Of a stretch of 64,000 nt of DNA, positions 54,976 through 64,000 are shown in pieces. Each line of letters starts with the position of its first letter. Position 1 is the stretch's first letter. The stretch is from Dysidea avara. Its lineage: Eukaryota; Porifera; Demospongiae; Dictyoceratida; Dysideidae. The DNA is taken from the NCBI RefSeq assembly GCF_963678975.1, contig NC_089281.1:25090765-25154764 (forward strand), written 5' to 3'. Below the pieces are notes generated by a model, which was not told where the DNA came from, searched no databases, and saw nothing but the letters and a program-made list of their open reading frames with translations. A program made the position numbers and the translations under genes.

Positions 54976-55850
54976 ACTGGAGCACATGCAGGAGACACTG
55001 CTAACACTTGGGAATACACCTAGTAGTACACCAACTAGCTAGTGCTAGCAGTTGCATAGAATGCTGCATGGAAACTTGGAAGTGTTTAACAAACTGTCTA
55101 ACAAAGACCAGCCACCATCTTTACCACCCGAAGCCAACAAAACAAGCCTACAGTGACCTACAGTATGTAGTAAGATTGTGACTTACAATTGTTTAATGGT
55201 TGTGTGTAGTTGGCATTGATACGTGTTTTGCAGTGATAGCTGGACCAGAGTAAGCAAGTGAAATCAGGGCGTGAAATGGAAATGGAATCCCATCAGAATG
55301 TAGCCCACAAATTCTGCCAGTATATTAAACACTATCTTCATGCAAGAAGACAACCAGTATGGAGTCATAAATCACATATACTATAACTTGCCTTGCGGTT
55401 TTAATAAAAGTTTATTACATCAACACTGTTTTTTTTTTGTAGGAGGATTTTACCCACCTGGTTGTAGTTTTGTGCAAGGCTTTTTGTGGGAAGGTAGAAT
55501 CATTAAGTAGCTATAATGGTCCCTGGCAAGTCACCCCAGAAATCGCACAAGAAATACAAGAAAATGTTGACAATAAATTTTCACTATTCACCGTTTACTC
55601 AAAAATTTGGATTCCAGTGAATCAATAGGATGAGTCAAGTTTACATACACATTCACACATGTATATTAAATTGTGTTATATGAATTTCACATGTCCCTAC
55701 AAACAAGTGTGCATTCACCTTTATGCCATGTAGTAGTTGTATTCTTGTAGTATCCTATATTTCTAATGTGTTTCACCTCATGATCCCTGTGCTTATTTTA
55801 ATGAATTATTTTAATAGTGCATGGAATATATTATTAAGCTGACATGTTTT
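54976..55850 (+). pseudogene. Damaged segmental copy of the TOPAZ1-like gene 3' end
   Basis: Parallel to 33690-34520, introns included: GGAGACACTGCTAACACTTG and AACTTGGAAGTGTTTAACAA match the end of exon 33172-33864, AGCTGGACCAGAG...GTAGCCCACA matches exon 33983-34105, and TAGGAGGATTTTACCCACCT...GTCACCCCAGAAAT matches 34174-34359 and its 3' flank. Stops and shifts abound (AGAGTAAGCAAG for AGAGAGATCAAG; TTAAGTAGC for TTAAGTGAT). Because introns are retained, it arose by DNA duplication, not reverse transcription. The distance is about 21 kb on the same strand. Confidence 0.93.
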
Positions 55851-57545
55851 TTTATTAGTATTGCAGTGGTGGTCCCCTCCAAAAATTCAAGATTGAGATA
55901 CTCTAGAGCAGTTAGTCAAATACTCTAGTCACCGTATGTAACACTATTAAGAATACAGAGTACGAAAACTTGCATCTGCAGTACCAACCCATAGGCACAC
56001 TTAGCTATATAAGCCTGCTAGGAATTTTTTTTTGGCAAACTTGGTCCTTTGCATTGTAGTTATGTCATCCTTAACAATAATTTACTTTAGGCTTATATCT
56101 AAATTCATGACTATCACTGATCTCTACATGCAGTTCTTTATCAATGTAAACTACTTAGAAAACATGATTTATTATATATATATATATATATATATGATTT
56201 GGGTATTTGTGCATAAAGCTACTCTACATCAAAAATTCTGTACTGAAGCATGTAAAATACCTAAAGTGTCTGTGCCCCAGTGTTGGTTTTCACGATGGTC
56301 TTTAACTTGATTTCACAAAATGATAGTAAACTTATCAAGTACCAATTTTTCTTTCCATAAGCGGTTAGCTACCCTGCAGGTGTGACGACATTGTTATTTT
56401 TGCAAGTAGCTAACCCTTGACGACTGTTTATTGTAATCCAGCAAACCAAAGTTGGTACCAAGATTTGCCTTTATATCCCACTTATGTGTGACACATTTCT
56501 AGGCAATCAGATAATGAATATGCATTTTATGGCAGTTTTGGTAAGGGATCATCCATTATTTTCAGCATTTTGCAAGAGTACAGAGAGTACGCTAGGGGGA
56601 GGGGGTAAAATTCACCTGTATGCTTTTAAAAAAATGTTGACCTTAGTAGTGTGGTACCACATAGAGAAAAAAATTCAAGCTAGTGCTAGTGTTTGGTGGT
56701 TAGAATCTGTAAGGAGGTGGAAATTGAGTTGCAGCTGGAGTCTGAATGACTGTTTCAGGAACTGATGGCTTTGCAGCCATGTAATGTACACAAGGCTCAG
56801 TATACATAAATAATCAGCATTCTTTCAATGCCTATGTTCTGACAAATCAGAGGATTAGCAGGCACTAAATAAAGGGTAACCGCTGCTCGGGTAACTGGTA
56901 GGTAACTACCCTTCAAATAACACTGAGACCATTTATTTATTTTATTAAAGCTTTACAACACAAGTGCTGAAGGTCTGTAGGACACATTAAGCTACCTATA
57001 GTTGTGTGTATCAGGTGGTTTGGGAAACACTATGCATGTATATCAAGTAGCTAAGATACACTGTATAATGTCGTGCGGCCCAAGAAGCCAGCATGCACCA
57101 GTATGTTATTGACAGAAAGAACCTAGGGCATGCATAGCTATGTAGCTCCATGCTGCCTTTATGAAGCAAGATGATTCAGTTACCAATAGCTACCCTCTAT
57201 CTTCAGTGGTCCACATACCAGTATCACTCCACAAGATAGCTAGCTATAAGCCTTCAAAAAAATTGGCTTAGTTGTTTTTATTTATTTTTTGACTTAGGGT
57301 TATCCATAATTTTCAGCATTTTTACAAACGTACAAAGAGTACCCTTTGCTTACCCCCTCCCTCCTACCCAAAAACTACTATAAAATTGTTGATGTGATAG
57401 CTATTGTATGATCATTGTTAATTTTTATGGTTTTCTTCAATACATCATCATAGTTAACTTCATATAGGGGGTAACTATTTATTCTGTACCATCACAACTG
57501 TAACATTGCACTATAAATGTTTGATCATACGGGACTCTAAATAAA
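55851..57545. other. Intergenic, motif and repeat copies
   Basis: 55889-55935 is a diverged double motif (AAGATTGAGATACTCTAGAG). 56167-56196 is an (AT)n run. 56940-56985 (-) is a 3'-tail repeat. 57065-57180 repeats 54865-54965 (AACCTAGGGCATGCATAGCT). No gene supported. Confidence 0.45.
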
Positions 57546-57549
57546 GCTC

Positions 57550-58605
57550 ATGCACCGCTACTCACGTGAATGGTTACATTTGGGCGTGACCCTGATTAGT
57601 GTCGGAAGCCCGGCGAAGAATAACTGTATGCGGAGTCCGTTGTTCAGCAAGTTGTATAGTATCATGATAGACGTGTTTATCAGTGAATCGCTACGAAATC
57701 TTACTCTTACAGGAGTTGTACCCGTTGGTAGAGATCTGGGGCGTGGAGCGTATGGAGAAGTCGTCGAAGTGAAATACCGTGAGAAGAACTATGCAGCCAA
57801 AGAAATTCACACGATATTACTTGAGGAAACTACTCCGGAAGAAAAACGAAAAGTGGAAGATAATTTTCTGCAGGAGTGTAGGATTTGTAGAAGTCTAAAT
57901 CACCCCAACATCGTTAGTTTTGTTGGGATTTATTACCCCAGGCGGGACTCGGTGCTACCTGCAATGGTTATGGAGTTGATGGATACCAGCCTAACAGAAT
58001 ATGTTAAGAGGCCAACTATCGGTGTGAAAACAAAGATTTCAATTCTGCATGATGTCTCATCTGGTCTTAGCTACCTTCATAATCACACTCCTCCAATAAT
58101 CCACCATAACTTGTCTCCCAATAATGTGTTGCTGTCGTGTGAGTCCATTGCTAAAATAGGTGACTTGGGTGTGGTTAAGGTGATAAAGGCCAATGGTAAA
58201 ATGTCGAACAAGCTCACCAAAGCTCCTGGTAGTGTAGATTTTATGTCACCTGAAGCAGTCGACAATAATCCAGTCTATAATACTAGTTTAGATGTTTTCT
58301 CATTTGGTGGCATAACACTTCATGTAATTAATCAAGAGTGGCCTTCACCAATGAGTAGCACAGCTTTTGATACTGAGTGCAGGAGATTTACTGAAGTAGA
58401 ACGTCGCCAAATTCATTTGGATAAGATAACTGGTAAAATTGTTGCATTGAAGCCTTTGATAATTGACTGTTTGGATAATGATCCAGTTAAACGCCCTGTA
58501 ATAACAACTATACTCTCGTGTTTAGAGTCATTGTCTCAACCCAGTCAGCCAAGCAACAATTTGTCTAGTCAGCAGGATGTACTGCATTACTATACAGGTA
58601 ATTAA
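57550..58605 (+). CDS. TKL-type kinase-like protein lacking the catalytic Asp, 351 aa
   Basis: A protein-kinase domain fills residues about 58-330. Present: glycine loop LGRGAYGEV (63-71), the AAK lysine (K84), the helix-C glutamate (E109, in FLQECRICRSLNHPNIV), DLG (D205) in place of DFG, MSPEA (232-236) in place of APE, DVFSFG (248-253) and an RP (about 317) near the end. The catalytic loop reads HHNLSPNN (185-192) instead of HRDLxxxN: Arg and, more importantly, the base Asp are replaced by His and Asn. ATP binding may persist while phosphotransfer is doubtful, so it may be a pseudokinase with a scaffold or switch role. The relation to TKL/tyrosine-like kinases is inferred from IGDLGVVK, SLNHPNIV and the DVFSFG segment. 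There is no transmembrane or extracellular part. ATG 57550 is the first in frame. The end at 58603-58605 is preceded by a possible donor (ACAG|GTAATT), so further exons cannot be excluded. Confidence 0.88.
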   Translation: MHRYSREWLHLGVTLISVGSPAKNNCMRSPLFSKLYSIMIDVFISESLRNLTLTGVVPVGRDLGRGAYGEVVEVKYREKNYAAKEIHTILLEETTPEEKRKVEDNFLQECRICRSLNHPNIVSFVGIYYPRRDSVLPAMVMELMDTSLTEYVKRPTIGVKTKISILHDVSSGLSYLHNHTPPIIHHNLSPNNVLLSCESIAKIGDLGVVKVIKANGKMSNKLTKAPGSVDFMSPEAVDNNPVYNTSLDVFSFGGITLHVINQEWPSPMSSTAFDTECRRFTEVERRQIHLDKITGKIVALKPLIIDCLDNDPVKRPVITTILSCLESLSQPSQPSNNLSSQQDVLHYYTGN

Positions 58606-59210
58606 ATCAGGTTGATATGAACAATGGACCTGGTAACCCAGGACCAGGACCTTTGGGATCTTTCTCAAGATAAAATGTTTACGTACTTAATAATTATACT
58701 AACTAACTTTGCAAGTCATGGTACTCGCATGGACAGATTACTTTTCAAACACAGGAAAAAATTCACAATTCCCATTGTGGGAATTATAGTAATAATGTGG
58801 GAAAATGGCCCCATATGGGAAAACCATATTCCCAAGATGGGATGCCAGCTTTGTGACCTATATTTACCTATTCTACAAGCGTACATTAAATACAGGTAAA
58901 TGAAGATAAATACAAGTAAATACAACTTCCAAAGCTGGCATCCTTTTAAAGTAATCACACTATTTTCCCATAATTATTGGAAATTGTTCCATTTTCCTGT
59001 TATAATTCCCATAAGGGATCACAAATTTTTTCCTGTGAAATCAGTTATGCACACAGTTGGCTGTGGATACACTCCTGCTTTACTGAGATAGTTTCCACTA
59101 GAACGTGTGGTTGGGGTGTACATATCTATCTATGTACATTCCAACCACACGTATGTATCATACAGCACAGTAGTAATGTATAGTAGGATTATGAAGGCTT
59201 GGGCTTTCTT
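58606..59210. other. Non-coding stretch with an inverted repeat
   Basis: 58760-58870 and 58925-59025 carry matching blocks in opposite orientation (AATTCCCATTGTGGGAATTAT / ATAATTCCCATAAGGG; GATGCCAGCTTTG / CAAAGCTGGCATC), so this is a hairpin element of about 270 bp. No gene. Confidence 0.6.
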
Positions 59211-59790
59211 GCACAGAACCGTTCTCCAAAAACCAGCCTCACTTTTCCTTCATGACAGCTTGGTGGTACAGTAGACCCTCATTCTGATCCTCATTTTTCT
59301 GTACCCTTGTTTATCTGAAATTGGAAATGACTGTTCTATTAGAGTATTTTGAGTAAATGTGTATGTTCTATTAGAATATTTCAACAAAGCTCTATATAAA
59401 TGTGTGGGCTTTCGTTATCCAAACAATTCACTTATCTTATCACCTTTACCATTCCCTGAGACACATTGGAGTTTGGATAACCAAGGGTCCACTGTAATGG
59501 TTAGGTGTAGCCAAGCCCATAAATGTCTTTAGAACAACCATAAACCCTTCCAACAGGTTTCTATGGTTATAATTTAACTGAATTTTGTAATGACAGACTG
59601 CCTGATGCCTCCATCCAAGCATAATTCAACTATGGTAAGGTTACGGACTTGCCACTGTTCAACGTCACTTTATCCCGATATGTGCTTTTATGCCAACCAT
59701 AGCAGCTACAGTGCATGCATCATGGACTTACTTTTGTCCTCCTTTGTGTCCCATTTCTTTCTCCACTACTGTGTAGATGTTGATTTGCTG
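59210..59790 (-). repeat. Composite microsatellite-tailed repeat, copy on minus strand
   Basis: AAAAACCAGCCTCAC at the left is the complement of the family's GAGGCTGGTTTTT tail, and GTCCATGATGCATGCA with ACAAAGGAGGACAAAAGTAAG is read on the minus strand at about 59715-59760. Degenerate. It contains a motif pair at 59328-59350 and 59367. Confidence 0.6.
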
Positions 59791-59799
59791 TAACATGCC

Positions 59800-62041
59800 A
59801 TGGCTTTAGTGCTTTAATTCCCTAGTGTGATTGGATTGATTGCAGAGACATTTCTTGTATACTGTTCTTCATTTGTAGCGATATAATGGATGGAACATAG
59901 TTGAATCTGTAGCAGAATGGTCTCTTTGTTTATAGTCAGGGCGCATGCAATTGTAATTTCTGTAGTCTTGGTGGCCAAACAGGCTTCTCACTTGAATATC
60001 TATAGAAACAGTACTATTTTTGACAAGCAGTACAACTATTAAGTGACAGTAGTTTGGGTGATATCATATGATGGTACATGCAAAATTTCATTGGTGCTGC
60101 AAATGTTCCAATACAGCTCAATTTTTTTTGTATTGGGGTTGGGCACCCATGAGGCACTAATGACTGGCAGAGATGCTTCTCATACTGTTCTTCATTTTAA
60201 ATGTTGTATAGTGGGTGGAAAATATACCTAAAAGCAAAGTGGAATAGCAATTGATGGCCAGAGGGTGTGTTCAGTTTGAGCCTGGTGCCATTCTTTTGTT
60301 TGATGCAGTATGTGATGGTTCATCAGTAATGTATTACAAATGAAGTAAACAAGCAAGTGTAAGGGAAAATTAGAAATGTCACTTTTGAGTTGGCATCATA
60401 GAGATAAAAGCAATGAAATATGGGAGGTCATCTATACCTATCTATAGCTATATTAGTGAGCATTTAATCCATACTTTAGTCATGGCTATGCCATTGACAG
60501 ACTGTATGTGACTGAAGTAGGAATTAAATGTGTACTATTGTAACTGCTGCAGATGTGGACCTCCTTTGTTTCATTGCTTTTTATTTCTAATTTTTAATTT
60601 TTTTCCTTAAACAGTAAACACAGCAGAGTTCTTCCCACAAAAATAAAGTAGAGCGATAAAACTGTTGATTTTGCTACCCATTGTCCCATCAACTAGAGGC
60701 TGTTCACCTTGGAGACCTGCTGTGGTTATGAGCATTGCCGGACACAATAATCATCTGCTCCCTCAGCTTTTAATGGGCAGAGCACTGTTCAGAAATCGCA
60801 CTGCACACCATCACTGGCCATCACAATGGCTGGTGACTGTTGGCCAATTTAGCAATGCATCCACTAGTCTGTATTTTGACTGGCTGCTTCAGACTAGAGC
60901 TATTTCACCTTTAAAACAAAGTCTACAGTCACAAGTGTTGTTCATTATTGCAAATTAAGCCATTTGTTGGTGCCATATTGTCTGGCTAACTACATGTATA
61001 AACAAACCTCAAGCTGACCAGAACTTGCTGGCAGCATTAAATTAGCTAAACTGTGACAACTTATGATTCTAACATTGGTATTGTCAAGAGCTCATAAACT
61101 TTTGGTGTTGTGAATGATGTGTTAACAAACTTAGAATTAGCTATAGTCTATTCCTATGTTTTAGGATATGCATACAGCAGTAGCTTTGTATTGTATGGTA
61201 TAAGTAGAATTCTAGGGAAATGGGATGGGAATGGTAGGCTGAAACAGGAATAACCAATCCGTCATGTCAATATACTGGTTGGATTTTACACCAAAATGAC
61301 TTTGCAGTATTGTTGGATCCTTCCGTTAAAATGATCGAAATACTGTGATAGAGCAGTTACTTACTCTGCACTAAAGTAGTCTTTTTATTAATGACCATCC
61401 CACTAGGGACCTGCATGGGTTGGTAGTGATTGTCATTATCGGCTAAGCTGCAAAAAAAAAAAAAAAAAAAAAATACGGTTATCAGTACACCCAATCTTTC
61501 CATATTGGTACACCTCTAATGTATACGATATTACTTTATTGATCAAGGTATTGATATATCGCAAGAGACAACATTGAAAAAGCTGTGTCTTCAACTATTT
61601 TAGAGATGGTTGGTTGCAGAATTCTTAGAACACTGATTGCAAGGGTGAGATTCCATATCTAACCGTCTATCATGGGGATTTAGTTTATCACCTGTCCTAA
61701 GTCACCAACAATATGCTGTACAAAATACTTATTTTGTTCTTAGTGTTAAAACATTCATTTTTAACCCCATTGTTATGCATACTGTGATAAAATCTCTTTG
61801 AAGCATGGGGACCATGTATATATCAGTACCTCTTGTAAATTGTTACCAATATTTGAAGTAAGAAAGCATTGAATTTTAAATGTATATGCTAACCGTTTTG
61901 GTTTAAACATAAGAATATCTGTGTCTTGAGGTTTACTGTCTCAATAGCTTAGTTGGTGCCTGTGTACAAATGAGCTCATCTAACTAAATTCATTACATTG
62001 TAAATTATGATTGATGTCAATGTTGTCAATTTTAATTACAG
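59800..62041. other. Intergenic or intron of the F-box gene, nothing firm
   Basis: The missing 5' exons of the beta-TrCP-like gene should lie here or further upstream, but I could not find the conserved D-domain piece that precedes the F-box. 60430-60600 is a copy of the 7235-7400 hairpin family. 61451-61472 is an A run. One motif copy lies near 61330. Confidence 0.4.
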
Positions 62042-62228
62042 ATCGAGAGCTACATCATATTGCTGACTACATTTTGTCCTTTCTTGATGCGAAATCACTT
62101 TGCCAGGCAGAGCTTGTCTGTGTTGGATGGAAAAGTAGAATTGCAGATGGAATGTTGTGGAAAAAGTTAATAGAAAAGAAAGCAAAAACGAATTCACTGT
62201 GGAAAGGTCTTTCTGTTAGAAGAGGCTG
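62042..62228 (+). CDS. BTRC: F-box exon of a beta-TrCP (BTRC/FBXW11)-like gene
   Basis: One internal exon between ATTACAG|ATCGAG and GGCTG|GTATGT, reading [20 protein letters not shown], then [20 protein letters not shown], then [20 protein letters not shown]. It is the F-box of beta-TrCP, which docks on SKP1 so that the WD40 part can bring phosphodegron substrates (beta-catenin, IkB) to the SCF ubiquitin ligase. The exon breaks inside the Trp codon of RRGW, as expected for this family. The WD40 exons would be beyond the right edge; the upstream ones were not found. It is most similar to beta-TrCP among F-box proteins by AKSL.AAELVC and [10 protein letters not shown]. Confidence 0.9.
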
Positions 62229-62299
62229 GTATGTGCTGTATGTTGTAATGATAAATACAAGGAGTTTTAAGTTTGATTAGCCTAAGGGTTCATAGAAAA

Positions 62300-62475
62300 A
62301 AGTAGTGAAACAAGGATGGTCGCCTATACCTGAACTACACCTGAAGGATATTTAATCCCTATACCCATGACTGAATTAGGGATAAAATGTCCACTAGTAT
62401 ATCTTCAGGTGTAGGCGACCACCATTGCTTCACTATTTTTTCTATGGTCCCTAATTAAACTTAAAATTCCTATTT
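62300..62475. mobile_element. Hairpin MITE-like repeat, best-preserved copy
   Basis: GGTCGCCTATACCTGA on the left and TCAGGTGTAGGCGACC on the right, with GTGAAACAAGGATGG / CCATTGCTTCAC outside and TTAATCCCTA / TAGGGATAAA inside. It lies in the intron after the F-box exon. Copies: 7235-7400, 50360-50470 (half), 60430-60600. Confidence 0.85.
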
Positions 62476-62539
62476 TTTCCTTACAATTGGAGACTTTACT
62501 GACACAACTAATGTTGATCCTTTTGTAGTCAACCACTTA

Positions 62540-63280
62540 ATAGGAAGCCATTTACTGGTGAACCTACACATACGACATCAAAAGAAAAAAAATGGCACCA
62601 GACTTAGCTAACATGCTTTTGCCTGAATGCGTGTCCCAACTTTTAATTACATGAAGTGGCAGTTACATGAAGGAGCCATTGCACTTCATTTCAGCATCCC
62701 TTTACACAGCAGTACAAGTGAAGAGTAGTACGAGAAGCGCCTCTGCAGTCAATCCAACCAATAAATGTTTTTGTCTGAATGCGTGTCCCAGCTTTCAATT
62801 ATGTGAAGTGGCCATTACACTGTATTTTCAGCTATGTTCATCCTGTTACACAGCGGTATAAGAGAAGAGTAGTAAAAGAAGTGCCTCTGCAATCAATCCA
62901 TAATTATGGAAAATATGGATGATTTCAGATACAAATGTAGGGAAGCCATCACACACTACCATCAATCGACACCTTGTGCTGTCAGCTAATGCAAATGGGA
63001 GTGCATACATTGTATGTGCTGTAGTATGTCAAAAGGCACCTGTCGGGCTGAAGTTAACAGATCAAGCCCATAGCCCTGGCCGTTTATCAAGTTAGCCTGA
63101 GGGCATCAGTCAGTCAGTCAGTCAGTCAGTCAGAAAATTCCACTGAACAAAAAAAATTAAATTTTATAACAACCTATTGGAAGCATCTAAGGTTATACTG
63201 AAGTTACTTTTGGGCTTGATTATACCTAACCAACACTGCCAAGGTGCCATAAAGAAATTGTGAGGCTGGTTTCTCTTTTT
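62540..63280 (+). repeat. Composite microsatellite-tailed repeat, copy with CAGT array
   Basis: Start GGTGAACCTACACATACGAC; two monomers (about 62640 and 62790); GGGAAGCCATCACACAC block; CAGT units at 63107-63133; TATACCTAACCAACACTGCC; GAGGCTGGTTTCT. Lies in the intron after the F-box exon. Confidence 0.8.
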
Positions 63281-63894
63281 TGTGAGAAGTGCGCCATGTA
63301 CTACTGTGTGAATGCAATGTAAAAATGTTGTGTGTGCTGTTGTCATTATTTGTGTGTATGTGTACATAAAACAAATACACAATGTATGTACATGTTGTAT
63401 GTGTTTGCATGCAAGTATGCTTACATGTGTGCACACACTCTGAAGGAGAAATCGAAGCAATAACTGTTTTCTCTGAGATTGCCTTTTTTGCTACTTGGTG
63501 GTCAGAAAATGCTTCATTTAACACAGAGTGGATCAGAATTGCTAACATACATAGAGTGCATAATTGTTATCACTCTTTAAAGATATTATATAGGATATCA
63601 GTTGTAGGGTCTGGAAATACCATAGATACCACAATCTTAAACAAGTGGTTTTCTTAACATAGTTGAGTCATGGATTCTTTGCTGTTGCCAGTGATCAAAC
63701 AGATTGAAGTTTTCATGTTTACAGTATTGCATAGTTTAATAGTCTTCTATGGATGATGTCATTATTAGGAATCATATAAGTTTGGATTTTTCTAACCACT
63801 GAATGAAGCTTGCTATTTTACCAAATCTTATCTAGAGTTGTTGTTAAAGAAGTATGCATAGTAATAAACAAATAATGGGCTGGATTCCCAGCAC
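63281..63894. other. Intron, nothing recognised
   Basis: GT/CA-rich stretch at about 63320-63440, otherwise no structure. Confidence 0.4.
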
Positions 63895-64000
63895 CAAAGA
63901 TATAACCCCAAAAACCAGCCTCACAATACCTCATGTCACCTTGGCAGTATTGGTGAGGTATAAGCAAACCCAAAAGTATCTACAGAATGGCCAAAAATGC
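63895..64000 (-). repeat. Composite repeat, tail of a further copy
   Basis: AAAAACCAGCCTCACAATAC and CAGTATTGGTGAGGTATAAGC are the complement of the family's tail. Cut by the window edge. Confidence 0.7.

Noticed and set aside
60665-60958. 97-codon open frame as an upstream exon of the F-box gene
   Set aside because: No resemblance to the D-domain that precedes the F-box in beta-TrCP and no suitable splice phase.

Overview
The window looks like nuclear DNA of an animal, most likely a demosponge. Genes have introns with GT/AG borders, the DNA is AT-rich, and the proteins are metazoan types: an ADP-ribosylarginine hydrolase, a C2H2 zinc-finger protein, an SLC25 carrier, a TKL-type kinase and a beta-TrCP-like F-box exon. 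The lineage is inferred from overall repeat style and the kinase type; the sequence alone does not prove it.

Layout. 1-365 (-): 5' end of an ADP-ribosylarginine hydrolase gene, with a reading-frame break. 896-1312 (-): a decayed zinc-finger copy. 4200-4700 (+): a frameshifted RNB-exoribonuclease fragment. 9964-11832 (+): an intact single-exon 12-finger C2H2 protein. 14393-34359 (+): a long split gene whose first exon carries a CCCH finger and whose later exons encode a helical-repeat-like protein; the best guess is a TOPAZ1-like protein. 39410-45981 (+): a complete three-exon mitochondrial carrier. 57550-58605 (+): a kinase-like protein whose catalytic Asp is replaced by Asn. 62042-62228 (+): the F-box exon of a beta-TrCP-like gene that continues past the window. 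Decayed retroelement 3' ends lie at 35560-36906, 47480-48040 and 53650-54690. A damaged copy of the 3' end of the TOPAZ1-like gene lies at 54976-55850.

Most of the rest is mobile DNA. Four non-autonomous hAT-like elements have exact 8-bp target duplications, and a fifth element has a 7-8 bp one. Two PIF/Harbinger-like MITE families have TTA or TAA duplications. There is a perfect 84-bp palindrome with a 9-bp duplication inserted next to the end of one of these MITEs, long hairpin elements with other transposons nested inside them, a composite repeat with a variable tetranucleotide tail (including about 306 bp of AGGC), tRNA-like SINE sequences, and a short motif (TACTCTAATAGARCAGTCA) scattered in both orientations. 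The genes show no operon-like arrangement; they are separate transcription units, and the long introns are filled with these repeats.
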